Positions 61,801 to 64,000 of a stretch of DNA of 64,000 bases are shown piece by piece (position 1 is the stretch's first letter; every line of letters starts with the position of its first letter). Both the position numbers and the translations under genes were made by a program. The notes below the pieces were generated by a model. That model made no database searches, was not told where the DNA came from, and saw nothing but the letters and a program-made list of their open reading frames with translations. Source of the stretch: Scolanthus callimorphus (lineage: Eukaryota > Cnidaria > Anthozoa > Actiniaria > Edwardsiidae); contig CM066924.1 of NCBI GenBank assembly GCA_033964015.1, positions 6,864,251-6,928,250 of the forward strand, given 5' to 3'.

Positions 61801-63021
61801 TGGAGACCCGAGAAAATAAAGTTCAAATCTTTCTAAAATAATTCAGGGATATATAGGATTGTCTTTGACAAATATTTTCCCTGCTAATGCAACATTTTTA
61901 TAAGGTAGCCTGTCACGCAACTGCGCAGCTGTTCTGCGCATTTCAAAACAAAGAAGTATCGTCACGTAACGATGGCCAGCGAAGGCTAAAACCTAGAAAA
62001 CAATCGTTTAATAATGTCGTTATTTCTCGATCTATGGGACCATTCTTTTTAACTTTACAAATTCTTAAATAGTTATCTGATAGGATGGTCTAATTAGTTT
62101 TGCTGATGAATCACAGTGATCGCTCCTGGAGCATTCGCGTATCGTGACATGCTCTCTTTAACTTTGAATTTCATTTGCTCAGGTTCCCATGAGAGATTTT
62201 GGCGGGACGATCTCAGCTGATCAGTTCTATTTTGCACCTTTCAAACAAACACCAAAACCAAGTCAAAAGGTTTCTTACTTTTGAGTAACACGATTTTTGG
62301 TCAATCAGTCAGTAGCAATCAGTCAGTAGCGTTCTCCCCATGGCCTTACATTTCAAAGTGCGATTTGGAGTATACCCACGTATTCCATAGCGATTTGGTG
62401 CAATTGTAATAGGGTTTCGATTACCCTTTTCCTGCTATGAGTGTCTTCTGATCAACAATATTTACGGACAAGTACTCTGTCCCTCGGGATCTGAAAGTAA
62501 TCGTGTGTTCTATTGATTTGCTTTTAAGCCAGACAAAGTATGAATCTTATTTCCAGATATTGATGAGTGCGAGAATGCAGCGGGAATGAAGAAGGGCATA
62601 TGCATCAACGGCAAATGTCGAAACACCAACGGCGACTTTATCTGCGCTTGTAATCCAGGGTATAGGAGCGATTCAACGCGCAAGCTTTGTACAGGTACAC
62701 AAATAGTCTAAATATAGTCTCTTAGCATCACGTAACCGCAAGAAGATTGTGGAACGAAACGTTTCCGAATGTAGTACACCAACTTCAAAGAGGCTAGCTT
62801 TACAACAACCATATCTTCAACATTTTGGACACCTGTCCAACGGAAATATCTATTCTATTGTGCAACACTTATAGTTTGTATTTGATATTACTTAGATATC
62901 AACGAGTGTCTGGAAAATCCCAACTTGTGTAGGGGAGGCACGTGCAAGAATTTACCTGGCACATACCAGTGTACCTGCCCTAAGGGATACGTGTATAACA
63001 GCGTGACGGAAATGTGCAAAG
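20754..63021 (+). CDS. FBN: fibrillin, N-terminal part (20 exons, runs off right edge)
   Basis: The gene encodes a secreted extracellular-matrix microfibril protein. Twenty exons give about 797 residues: signal peptide and propeptide (1-45), unique N-terminal region (46-73), EGF1-3 (74-170), hybrid domain (171-236), two calcium-binding EGFs (237-320), TB1 (321-387), six EGFs (388-638), TB2 (639-709) and two calcium-binding EGFs (710-797). Order, boundaries and many residues match vertebrate fibrillin, including the Asp-Tyr-Arg-Thr-Gly-Pro-Cys start of the hybrid domain. Every exon after the second is bounded by phase-1 introns, which fits one-domain-per-exon evolution. Differences from vertebrates: almost no proline-rich region after TB1, one more EGF before TB2, and extra cysteines in TB2. 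Intron 13 holds a gene on the other strand. The rest of the protein lies beyond the window. Confidence 0.95.
21359..21441 (+). CDS. FBN: fibrillin exon 2: fibrillin unique N-terminal region
   Basis: This 83 bp exon lies between TTTTCCAG and GTAAGT and goes from phase 2 to phase 1. It encodes [17 protein letters not shown] followed by Leu-Cys-Ile-Val, the equivalent of the PNVCGSR, CCPGW, CIVP segment that precedes EGF1 in fibrillins. It is too short to be found by frame length and was located by the CCPGW motif. Confidence 0.9.
23350..23424 (-). tRNA. tRNA-like sequence (pseudogene or tRNA-derived SINE)
   Basis: On the minus strand GGTGGCCCAATGGCAGTTCG resembles a pol III A box, and GGTTCGATTCCCGG, 30 bases on, is a good B box. 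The anticodon arm does not close with a seven-base loop, so this is probably a tRNA relic or SINE head. No isotype is assigned. Confidence 0.5.
25016..25094 (-). tRNA. tRNA-like sequence (pseudogene or SINE head)
   Basis: On the minus strand TGTAGCTCAGTTGGAAGAG is a close A box and GGGGGTTCAAGTCCC is a close B box with T arm. The anticodon stem does not pair well in a seven-base-loop form, so a working tRNA is unlikely. Confidence 0.55.
25497..25640 (+). repeat. interspersed repeat also found just before fibrillin exon 9
   Basis: AAACAAAGTTTCAGATTTGATTTGCC through AAATCAGCCGATGG, ATGCTTTCT and GTCAAAATGGCGGCTGACAC is about 90% alike to 39150-39292. A more diverged third copy is at 26225-26340. 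It is non-coding. Confidence 0.8.
27277..27683. mobile_element. 407 bp terminal-inverted-repeat element
   Basis: The ends are CAGGGGCACCCAACGATAAT and its counterpart GTTGGGTGCCCCTG. A second inverted pair inside (TATCTGTTCGGAT with ATCCGAACAGATA) shows it folds back. ATGATT flanks both sides (27271-27276 and 27684-27689), a likely target duplication. Internal copies of AAAATTTTCGG are repeated. No frame. Confidence 0.8.
27866..27940 (+). tRNA. tRNA-like sequence, probably SINE-related
   Basis: GGCCTTGTTGCTTAGTTGGTAGAGCG holds an A box and GGGTGCGAATCCCAC a B-box-like T arm. The anticodon arm TTGGT/ACCAA closes an eight-base loop, one more than in a real tRNA, and the acceptor stem is poor. 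Confidence 0.5.
29695..30029 (+). repeat. 11 bp minisatellite (CTACCTCCTGA)n, about 30 copies
   Basis: The pyrimidine-rich unit CTACCTCCTGA repeats about 30 times; the left third has many variants (CTACATCCTGA, CTGCATCCTGT) and the right part is nearly uniform. It ends about 30 bp before the splice acceptor of fibrillin exon 3. Confidence 0.95.
30061..30159 (+). CDS. FBN: fibrillin exon 3: EGF1
   Basis: This 99 bp exon between CTCTGTTTAG and GTAAGT is phase 1 to 1. It encodes [23 protein letters not shown] and a final Cys, six cysteines in EGF spacing. It lines up with the vertebrate EGF1 segment that contains CSRPNMCTCPSG. It lacks the calcium-binding D-x-D/N-E start, as in vertebrates. Confidence 0.9.
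30338..30433 (+). CDS. FBN: fibrillin exon 4: EGF2
   Basis: This 96 bp exon between TTTCACAG and GTATGT is phase 1 to 1. It encodes [19 protein letters not shown] followed by PGFKGRFC, six cysteines, and no calcium-binding consensus. It matches vertebrate fibrillin EGF2 (MNGGSC, then GTHC). Confidence 0.92.
30908..31081 (+). mobile_element. 174 bp MITE
   Basis: CATACCTGCCAAC at the left and GTCGACAAGTATG at the right are imperfect terminal inverted repeats. An interrupted copy in opposite orientation is in the DCAF12 intron (8394-9120). It is non-coding. Confidence 0.75.
31281..31632 (+). repeat. exact tandem duplication of 176 bp
   Basis: 31281-31456 and 31457-31632 read the same from TCTTCGTTAACATAACCCGT to CTGAACGGCGAACGGA with no difference that I see. 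The second copy ends 68 bp before fibrillin exon 5. Because 176 is not a multiple of three, the minus-strand frame across it reads the same DNA in two frames; this frame is not taken as a gene. Confidence 0.95.
31701..31796 (+). CDS. FBN: fibrillin exon 5: EGF3
   Basis: This 96 bp exon between TATTCTTCAG and GTATCT is phase 1 to 1. It encodes [21 protein letters not shown] then GFTGKRCQA, very close to vertebrate fibrillin EGF3 (CLNGGRC, PNRCAC, GFTGPQC). Confidence 0.95.
31890..32930. repeat. 1 kb foldback element with ~150 bp arms
   Basis: 31890-32052 and the complement of 32773-32930 share TATATATCACATTA, GGCCACAAAG/CGGCCATAAA, TCGGACCTCCAGACC and AACGCC-type stretches in order. The inner part holds another repeat (32404-32668). 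No frame. Confidence 0.75.
32404..32668 (+). repeat. palindromic repeat, copy 1 of an inverted pair around exons 6-7
   Basis: GAGGATATTACATGGCCGCGC through AACATCAGTGAAATACCAAATCG to CTTCACTGATGTTTATATAA is found inverted at 35157-35424. Each copy also contains its own internal inverted repeat around GTGAAGATAA. Confidence 0.8.
33033..33179 (+). CDS. FBN: fibrillin exon 6: hybrid domain, main part
   Basis: This 147 bp exon between TTTTTTTTCAG and GTAAGC is phase 1 to 1. It starts [16 protein letters not shown] and contains [18 protein letters not shown] and a final RC. It is one of the best conserved segments in the window; vertebrate fibrillin has DYRTGPCFTVISNQMC and LCCATVGRAWGHPC. With exon 7 it carries nine cysteines, the odd number characteristic of fibrillin hybrid domain 1. 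Confidence 0.97.
33507..33681. mobile_element. MITE with TA target site, copy 1
   Basis: GACCTCCTCGGCTTGGGCGTAATG at the left and its complement-like CATTACGCTCAAGCCGTGGAAGTC at the right are flanked by TA on both sides. The same family is at 61573-61767. TA duplication points to a Tc1/mariner-type transposase in trans. Confidence 0.85.
34255..34497. mobile_element. Tc1/mariner-type MITE, copy 1
   Basis: The ends GAGCGGATTTCACATGACTGT and ATGGTCATGTGAAAACCGCTC are inverted repeats, flanked by TA. The same family is at 58915-59115, and a left-truncated copy ends at about 44812. The inside holds ATTGGCTA-type motifs and no frame. Confidence 0.88.
35019..35069 (+). CDS. FBN: fibrillin exon 7: end of hybrid domain
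   Basis: This 51 bp exon between CTTTCTAG and GTCAGT is phase 1 to 1. It encodes [16 protein letters not shown], matching the vertebrate PCRRGFIPNIRTGACQ that links the hybrid domain to the first calcium-binding EGF. Confidence 0.93.
35157..35424 (-). repeat. palindromic repeat, copy 2 of the inverted pair
   Basis: This is the inverted counterpart of 32404-32668; the two enclose fibrillin exons 6 and 7. Identity looks like 70-85%, by eye. Confidence 0.8.
36080..36530. repeat. cluster of short repeats with CCAGAGCCTCCCC motif
   Basis: A module of about 100 bp containing GGGGAGGCTCTGG or its complement, a nearby CCGGGGAGCTCTGGG-type segment and TCGCGCATGCGTCAGTGGC occurs about four times in both orientations (near 36090, 36220, 36360 and 36455). 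The frames read across it are products of the repeat. Confidence 0.7.
37717..37842 (+). CDS. FBN: fibrillin exon 8: calcium-binding EGF 1
   Basis: This 126 bp exon between TATTCCCAG and GTAGGG is phase 1 to 1. It starts DVDEC and includes [15 protein letters not shown], with the calcium-binding D-x-D-E motif and the C-x-N-x4-F-x-C hydroxylation consensus. Vertebrate fibrillin has DVDECQAIPGMCQGGNC at this place. Confidence 0.96.
39150..39292 (+). repeat. interspersed repeat abutting fibrillin exon 9
   Basis: This is the second copy of the repeat at 25497-25640 (AAACAAAGTTTCAGATTTGA through GTCAAAATGGCGGCTGGCAC). It ends about 50 bp before the exon 9 start. Confidence 0.8.
39343..39468 (+). 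CDS. FBN: fibrillin exon 9: calcium-binding EGF 2
   Basis: This 126 bp exon between TATGTTATAG and GTAAGT is phase 1 to 1. It encodes [23 protein letters not shown] and a final Cys-Ile. All six cysteines and the calcium and hydroxylation consensus are present. Confidence 0.96.
39728..39993 (-). repeat. interspersed repeat, copy 1 (inverted copy at 61896)
   Basis: AAAGAGAGCATGTCATGATACG through AGATAACTATTTAAGAAT to CAGAACAGCTGCGCAG is the inverted form of 61896-62170. It is non-coding. Confidence 0.85.
41103..41651 (+). mobile_element. ~550 bp interspersed repeat, copy B
   Basis: This copy matches 6399-6949 base for base over long stretches, including the terminal hairpin (GATAGTGAGATTTGTC and complement). 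It sits in fibrillin intron 9, and its last bases are AATTATTGC rather than AATATTAGC. Confidence 0.9.
41881..42033 (+). CDS. FBN: fibrillin exon 10: TB1 domain, main part
   Basis: This 153 bp exon between CCGCTACAG and GTATGT is phase 1 to 1. It encodes [13 protein letters not shown], a CCC triplet (AACCCSMM) and [10 protein letters not shown]. The triplet cysteine is the hallmark of TB (8-Cys) domains. With exon 11 there are eight cysteines, the normal number. Vertebrate TB1 starts RPGYCYTALTNGRC. Confidence 0.95.
42197..42244 (+). CDS. FBN: fibrillin exon 11: end of TB1 and short linker
   Basis: This 48 bp exon between TTTATTCCAG and GTAGGA is phase 1 to 1. It encodes [16 protein letters not shown]. 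It gives the eighth cysteine of TB1 (vertebrates have DFNKLCS). In fibrillin-1 a proline-rich segment of about 50 residues follows; only AKPP(G) is present here. Confidence 0.92.
42440..42990 (+). mobile_element. ~550 bp interspersed repeat, copy C
   Basis: This is the third same-strand copy. It ends AAATATTAGC, and the CAA/CAG array starts at once, so the array seems to have grown from the element's 3' edge. Confidence 0.9.
42991..44106. repeat. 1.1 kb CAA/CAG microsatellite with higher-order structure
   Basis: The array is built of CAA and CAG triplets with minor CAT, CGA and AAA forms. The block AATATCATCATCATCTTC marks a higher-order unit at 43251, 43398, 43614, 43764 and 43980, with spacings of 147, 216, 150 and 216 bp. 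Three long frames cross the array (plus Thr/Ala, minus Val/Ala and minus Leu). They are by-products of triplet repetition in a fibrillin intron and are not called as genes. Confidence 0.95.
44429..44557 (+). CDS. FBN: fibrillin exon 12: EGF after TB1
   Basis: This 129 bp exon between GATTTGCAG and GTGAGT is phase 1 to 1. It begins VVNEC instead of D-x-D/N-E, so the first calcium ligand is lost; vertebrate fibrillin also has a weaker EGF (TDYC) at this place. [13 protein letters not shown] keeps the hydroxylation consensus. Confidence 0.95.
44815..45265. repeat. 450 bp foldback repeat
   Basis: 44815-44915 (AACCACTAGAGTGGTAAAAC, TTCGAGATCCAGTCCC) is inverted at about 45160-45265 (GGGACTGGATCTCGAAGCG, CACTCTAGTGAA). 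It carries no gene. The adjoining 44570-44812 is a left-truncated copy of the MITE at 58915-59115. Confidence 0.75.
45726..45851 (+). CDS. FBN: fibrillin exon 13: calcium-binding EGF
   Basis: This 126 bp exon between TTTGTTCAG and GTACGT is phase 1 to 1. It encodes [21 protein letters not shown] and a final SCV. It is the last exon before the 12 kb intron that hosts the minus-strand gene. Confidence 0.96.
46951..47267. repeat. tandem duplication of ~154 bp
   Basis: TCTTACCAGGCTGAACAACT through TTGTTTATGTAGAACAC occurs at 46951-47103 and 47114-47267, with about five differences. On the minus strand each copy ends TTGTTCAGCCTGGTAAGA, which looks like an acceptor followed by CCTGGTAA. This could supply the last codons and stop of the lectin gene, or be chance. 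Confidence 0.9.
47405..47797 (-). CDS. nested gene exon 9: C-type lectin-like domain
   Basis: This 393 bp exon between ATATTCTAG and GTAAGA is phase 1 to 1. It encodes [54 protein letters not shown] and LGVICEKKP. WxIGL, WxWxNG and the final CE are C-type lectin marks. Only the first and last of the four core cysteines remain plus an N-terminal one; the inner pair is absent, and no EPN/QPD or WND calcium-sugar motif is seen, so classical sugar binding is doubtful. Confidence 0.88.
47405..55591 (-). CDS. secreted CAP-trefoil-Thr/Pro repeat-C-type lectin protein
   Basis: Nine exons on the minus strand join in phase: 55591-55504, 55010-54921, 54720-54433, 52876-52678, 52077-51895, 49633-49601, 48873-48844, 48540-48124 and 47797-47405. 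They encode about 573 residues: signal peptide (1-24), a unique acidic segment, a CAP/SCP domain (about 60-221), a trefoil domain (222-282), a Lys/Pro linker (283-303), nonapeptide repeats (304-442) and a C-type lectin-like domain (443-573). The 3' end is open; the final G needs two more bases. The layout suggests a mucus or matrix lectin. The CAP exon has an extra base in an A5 run, which breaks the frame as sequenced. The gene lies wholly in fibrillin intron 13. I know of no named family with this order. Confidence 0.85.
48124..48540 (-). CDS. nested gene exon 8: nonapeptide repeat (TTPAPGGE type)
   Basis: This 417 bp exon follows TTTTCCAG and encodes 15 full units and one partial unit of nine residues, consensus [11 protein letters not shown] (27 bp each). 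The composition (Thr, Pro, Gly, Glu) suggests an extended, O-glycosylated mucin-like stalk. The proposed donor is GTAATA at 48123-48118, weak but in phase 1. If it is not used, the frame continues for 15 codons and stops at 48077, giving a form without the lectin domain. Confidence 0.85.
48844..48873 (-). CDS. nested gene exon 7: 30 bp micro-exon
   Basis: Bounded by CGTGACAG and GTAAAT, phase 1 to 1. It encodes [10 protein letters not shown], very like exon 6, so the two probably come from a duplication. Confidence 0.65.
49601..49633 (-). CDS. nested gene exon 6: 33 bp micro-exon
   Basis: Bounded by CTGATAG and GTAAGG, phase 1 to 1. It encodes [11 protein letters not shown]. It is accepted because its phase, its Lys/Pro composition and its similarity to exon 7 all agree. 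Confidence 0.65.
49908..50990. mobile_element. 1.1 kb element with GGTGCGGGTAAAA-type inverted ends
   Basis: 49908-50000 (AGTCTGTCTAATGGTCGCGG, GTGCGGGTGCGGGTAAAA, ACCAAATCAGGCACTGGCTA) is inverted at 50808-50988, where the short GC-rich motif is expanded into about six tandem units. The inside includes a segment (50478-50715) also found at 58640-58862. It is non-coding. Confidence 0.85.
51214..51602. mobile_element. 389 bp foldback element, near-perfect ~148 bp arms
   Basis: 51214-51361 and the complement of 51455-51602 are almost identical (CGACAGAACCCAAAAATGGC, TAAAGTCAGATAGGCTTG, AATGGATCCGTCTTTA). ACTACAG flanks both sides (51207-51213 and 51603-51609). The loop is about 93 bp. It sits in intron 5 of the nested gene. 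Confidence 0.93.
51895..52077 (-). CDS. nested gene exon 5: trefoil (P-type) domain
   Basis: This 183 bp exon between CTCTTTCAG and GTATGA is phase 1 to 1. It encodes [25 protein letters not shown] and RKWCFVRKG. Six cysteines and the GCCYD and WCF motifs define a trefoil domain, typical of mucus-associated secreted proteins. A longer-than-usual insert ([15 protein letters not shown]) lies between CCYD and WCF. Confidence 0.95.
52205..52510 (-). mobile_element. non-LTR RT fragment split by telomere-like repeats
   Basis: On the minus strand, [16 protein letters not shown] and [12 protein letters not shown] come first, then about 45 bp of TTAGGTTAGGGTTTAGGTTA-like sequence (52358-52398), then [21 protein letters not shown] to a stop. 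The two coding parts are the usual thumb and C-terminal blocks of CR1/L2 reverse transcriptases, with the middle replaced by the telomere-like patch. Confidence 0.75.
52678..52876 (-). CDS. nested gene exon 4: CAP domain, second half
   Basis: This 199 bp exon between CTTAACAG and GTTTGT is phase 0 to 1. It has [18 protein letters not shown], the CAP1 signature region (usual form GHF-T-Q-V-V-W), with Lys in place of Thr/Val/Ser, then [15 protein letters not shown]. Together with exon 3 it gives the His/Glu cluster positions of CAP folds. Confidence 0.9.
53131..53187. repeat. perfect 57 bp palindrome (27 bp arms, 3 bp loop)
   Basis: CATTCAAGTGCGCGCGCAAA plus ACCGGTT is followed by CGT and its exact complement. 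A tandem AACCGGTTCGT motif continues to 53215. The segment 53225-53330 is related to 63135-63210 (TACGGCTC, ATATCTGCACTCAATT). Confidence 0.97.
53331..54432. other. intron 3 of the nested gene, no further features
   Basis: The stretch belongs to the intron between the CAP exons. AATGCACCCTTATTCTATTGG occurs twice in tandem at 54271-54315. No exon is seen. Confidence 0.5.
54433..54720 (-). CDS. nested gene exon 3: CAP domain, first half (frame broken by one base)
   Basis: The exon lies between GTATACAG and GTACCA. It begins [21 protein letters not shown], then [16 protein letters not shown], the usual start of a CAP/SCP domain (CL-x-x-HN-x-YR-x-LHG). The frame stops after GKNAPL because of a fifth A in the run at 54576-54580; the next frame carries [15 protein letters not shown] and [12 protein letters not shown]. 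The length is 288 bp; removing one base gives phase 0 at the 3' end, exactly what exon 4 needs. The shift is therefore either a sequencing error or a recent disabling change. Confidence 0.85.
54921..55010 (-). CDS. nested gene exon 2: acidic segment
   Basis: This 90 bp exon between GGTATTACAG and GTAAGT is phase 1 to 1. It encodes [19 protein letters not shown] then [10 protein letters not shown]. No domain is recognised. It has one Cys that could pair with those at the start of exon 3. Confidence 0.7.
   Translation of the reverse strand, partial: GRSRPRNTTMTHMAVETLPGWTSESVDKD
55504..55591 (-). CDS. nested gene exon 1: signal peptide
   Basis: The ATG at 55591-55589 opens [20 protein letters not shown] followed by VKSAEIQRL, a hydrophobic signal peptide with likely cleavage after KSA. 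The exon ends CTAG before GTAACC, phase 1, matching exon 2. A different frame of the same DNA is longer but has no such features. Confidence 0.7.
55890..56047 (+). repeat. 27 bp tandem repeat, about six copies
   Basis: CCTTATTCTATGTTCGCATC TTGCTAA units with G/T variants repeat about six times, 300 bp upstream of the nested gene's start codon, where its promoter would be. Confidence 0.93.
57898..58020 (+). CDS. FBN: fibrillin exon 14: calcium-binding EGF
   Basis: This 123 bp exon between CCTTTTCAG and GTAAGT is phase 1 to 1. It encodes [26 protein letters not shown] and a final RCD. First exon after the host intron. Confidence 0.96.
58393..58515 (+). CDS. FBN: fibrillin exon 15: calcium-binding EGF
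   Basis: This 123 bp exon between TTACCGTCAG and GTGAGT is phase 1 to 1. It encodes [21 protein letters not shown] and a final NCV. The calcium and hydroxylation consensus are both present. Confidence 0.96.
58640..58862 (+). repeat. interspersed repeat shared with 50478-50715
   Basis: GATGTAAATTATTTCG through ACAATACCTCTCGCCACGTC to GTTACTTCTAATGTCTTATA is about 90% alike to 50505-50710, same orientation. It is non-coding and lies in intron 15. Confidence 0.9.
58915..59115. mobile_element. Tc1/mariner-type MITE, copy 2
   Basis: GAGCGGATTTCAGATGACTG and ATCATCTGGAATCCGCTC are inverted ends flanked by TA (58913-58914 and 59116-59117). It ends about 50 bp before exon 16. Confidence 0.9.
59167..59292 (+). 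CDS. FBN: fibrillin exon 16: calcium-binding EGF
   Basis: This 126 bp exon between TTCTGTCAG and GTAAGA is phase 1 to 1. It encodes [27 protein letters not shown] and a final KCE. Confidence 0.96.
60098..60223 (+). CDS. FBN: fibrillin exon 17: calcium-binding EGF
   Basis: This 126 bp exon between TTCTTTAAG and GTAAGC is phase 1 to 1. It encodes [21 protein letters not shown] and a final SCV. It is the sixth EGF between TB1 and TB2; fibrillin-1 has five there. Confidence 0.96.
60281..60542. mobile_element. MITE with TGGTTTCCA ends
   Basis: AGGCTGGTTTCCATAAGTTGC at the left and TGTGGAAACCAGACTATA at the right are inverted. The inside repeats CATATGGAAACC and GTTGCGAC-type motifs in both directions. 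TATA-like bases flank it. Confidence 0.7.
60672..60985. mobile_element. MITE with TCTACACG ends
   Basis: GTCTACACGAGCAATTTGTCC and AAGGAAACTTGACCGTGTAGAC at the left face TCTAAACGGTCAAGTTTCC and AAAAATTGCTGTGTAGAA at the right. It is a short non-coding terminal-repeat element. Confidence 0.7.
61175..61387 (+). CDS. FBN: fibrillin exon 18: TB2 domain in one exon
   Basis: This 213 bp exon between AATCCACAG and GTGGGT is phase 1 to 1. It encodes [41 protein letters not shown] and [13 protein letters not shown]. Vertebrate TB2 has SECCCAS, PCQPCPAQNSAEY and LCSSGPGM. There are ten cysteines, two more than the standard eight, both in the tail. Confidence 0.96.
61573..61767. mobile_element. MITE with TA target site, copy 2
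   Basis: GACCTCTTTACCTTGGGCATAATG and its complement CATTACGCCCAAGGTAAAGAGGTC (with TTGTCCCATTTC next to them) are flanked by TA. Same family as 33507-33681. Confidence 0.9.
61896..62176 (+). repeat. interspersed repeat, copy 2
   Basis: GGTAGCCTGTCACGCAACTG through AACCTAGAAAACAATCG to GACATGCTCTCTTTAACTTT is the inverted form of 39728-39993. Confidence 0.85.
62557..62694 (+). CDS. FBN: fibrillin exon 19: calcium-binding EGF
   Basis: This 138 bp exon between TTATTTCCAG and GTACAC is phase 1 to 1. It encodes [31 protein letters not shown] and a final LCT. The first loop is longer than in the neighbouring repeats. Confidence 0.95.
62896..63021 (+). CDS. FBN: fibrillin exon 20: calcium-binding EGF
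   Basis: This 126 bp exon between TTACTTAG and GTGAGT is phase 1 to 1. It encodes [27 protein letters not shown] and a final MCK. It is the last fibrillin exon in the window; phase 1 at the donor shows the gene continues. Confidence 0.96.
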
Positions 63022-63966
63022 GTGAGTAGAGGTTTTACCAGGATTTCGAGCAGTTTTGAGAAAAGTGGCCAAAAAAAATCCATAAATCCAAAATTGATTT
63101 TGGTTTGTTATTGAAGAACTACATGTAGTCATCAACCGTGTAATACGGCTCGATATCTGCACTCAATTGTGACCATATATGGTAAATGACGTCACACACG
63201 TATAAGGGGAGAGGTCAAAACGATGCTTCTCTAGGGGACCTGATTTAGGGGGGTGGGGTATGACCCGAAACCACCAACCTATTTTTCAGAAAATCCCAAT
63301 TTTCGACTGCAAATATCCCGCAAAACAATGACCATAATGAAAAGTAGGCTGACTATCGTACTCTAGAACACGAGACAAGTACATTTGTGCCATAAAATCT
63401 GGTACCTCTATGTAACCATTCGAGAAAATAACAGTTGAAAATTCAGTAGGGGGTGGGGAGGGGTACTTCGTCCCGCAACCCACCACCTCCCCTGACAAAT
63501 CGGACTCCTAAAAAGTACCATTGTTTTGACCTCTTCCCTAATAAATATGTATTATTAGTATAAACCAACTAATGGTCTATTACAAATCCTGCATTCTGAT
63601 TGGCTGAGCTACTAATGGTCTATTAGTGATAGACCGTGCCTGGCAAAACCACCACCTTTCTTTGCAAGAAAAATTGATTTTTTCAACATAAGATAATGGA
63701 ATTCACAGCTGTCTAATTGTTAATTAGACAGCTGGATATTTTTTCGAGAAATACAAAGACGAGAAAAAATGTCCAGCGATATTGTACGCTAAAATGTCTA
63801 ATAAGTTGTTTATTATCCGGCATTCTGTTGTCCGCTGTTTTAAAGTGAGAATGGACGAACTTCATTGGAAAGTGAAAATACTTTTGAAGTGTACAATATC
63901 GCGGGACATTTGTACTCGCCCCAGTCTCACTCCTGCGATATTTGCACTCCTTTCGTTGCAGTTGGA
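63022..63966 (+). other. fibrillin intron 20, no exon seen
   Basis: The stretch has a repeat shared with 53225-53330 (63135-63210) and a short palindrome CAGCTGTCTAATT-GTT-AATTAGACAGCTG at about 63706-63734. No EGF or TB exon is found. Confidence 0.7.
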
Positions 63967-64000
63967 TAATAATTAACACTTATTGGATGAGGTTGAGCAT
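63967..64000 (-). mobile_element. ~550 bp interspersed repeat, copy D, cut by window edge
   Basis: AATAATTAACACTTATTGGATGAGGTTGAGCAT is the complement of the 3' end of copies A-C, most like copy B. The rest lies beyond the window. Confidence 0.85.

Noticed and set aside
1..64000. Bacterial operons, CRISPR arrays or phage features
   Set aside because: Regular repeats here are satellites and minisatellites without spacers, genes are split by GT-AG introns, and no ribosome-binding-site-led gene runs exist.

Overview
The window looks like nuclear DNA of an early-branching animal, most likely a cnidarian such as a stony coral or sea anemone. The evidence is short exons in long introns, GT-AG junctions, a single fibrillin-type gene, many non-LTR retrotransposon fragments and MITE-like foldback repeats, and abundant microsatellites. 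The species cannot be named from the sequence. Almost none of the long open frames are genes. The real coding DNA is a set of about 30 short exons, assembled here from splice sites, reading phase and protein motifs.

Layout. 1-1100 is a satellite of about 66 bp units. 1150-5600 is degenerate DNA with a remnant of a DIRS-like reverse transcriptase near 2.8-3.4 kb. 5.5-7 kb holds a 75 bp direct repeat and the first copy of a ~550 bp interspersed repeat that recurs at 41.1 and 42.4 kb and begins again at the right edge. 7633-9394 (minus) carries the first two coding exons of a DCAF12-like WD40 substrate receptor; the rest of that gene is not seen. 10.6-12.9 kb is a nest of transposable elements. 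16.6-17.9 kb is a CR1/L2-like retrotransposon 3' end. 14.7 kb has a sequence that folds like a small hammerhead ribozyme.

20754-63021 (plus) is the 5' part of a fibrillin gene: signal peptide, fibrillin unique N-terminal segment, three EGF domains, hybrid domain, two calcium-binding EGFs, TB1, a very short linker, six EGFs, TB2 and two more calcium-binding EGFs. That is 20 exons and about 797 residues, and the gene runs off the right edge. After the phase-2 first intron, every exon is bounded by phase-1 introns. The domain order follows vertebrate fibrillin closely.

The ~12 kb intron 13 of fibrillin (45852-57897) contains a complete-looking gene on the opposite strand (55591 down to about 47405): signal peptide, CAP/SCP domain, trefoil domain, two micro-exons, a Thr/Pro/Gly nonapeptide repeat, then a C-type lectin-like domain. 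It would make a secreted mucin-like lectin. One CAP exon has a one-base homopolymer shift. I do not recognise this domain combination as a named family, and I consider it the most interesting coding feature here. The introns are packed with MITEs, foldback elements, tandem duplications and tRNA-like sequences.
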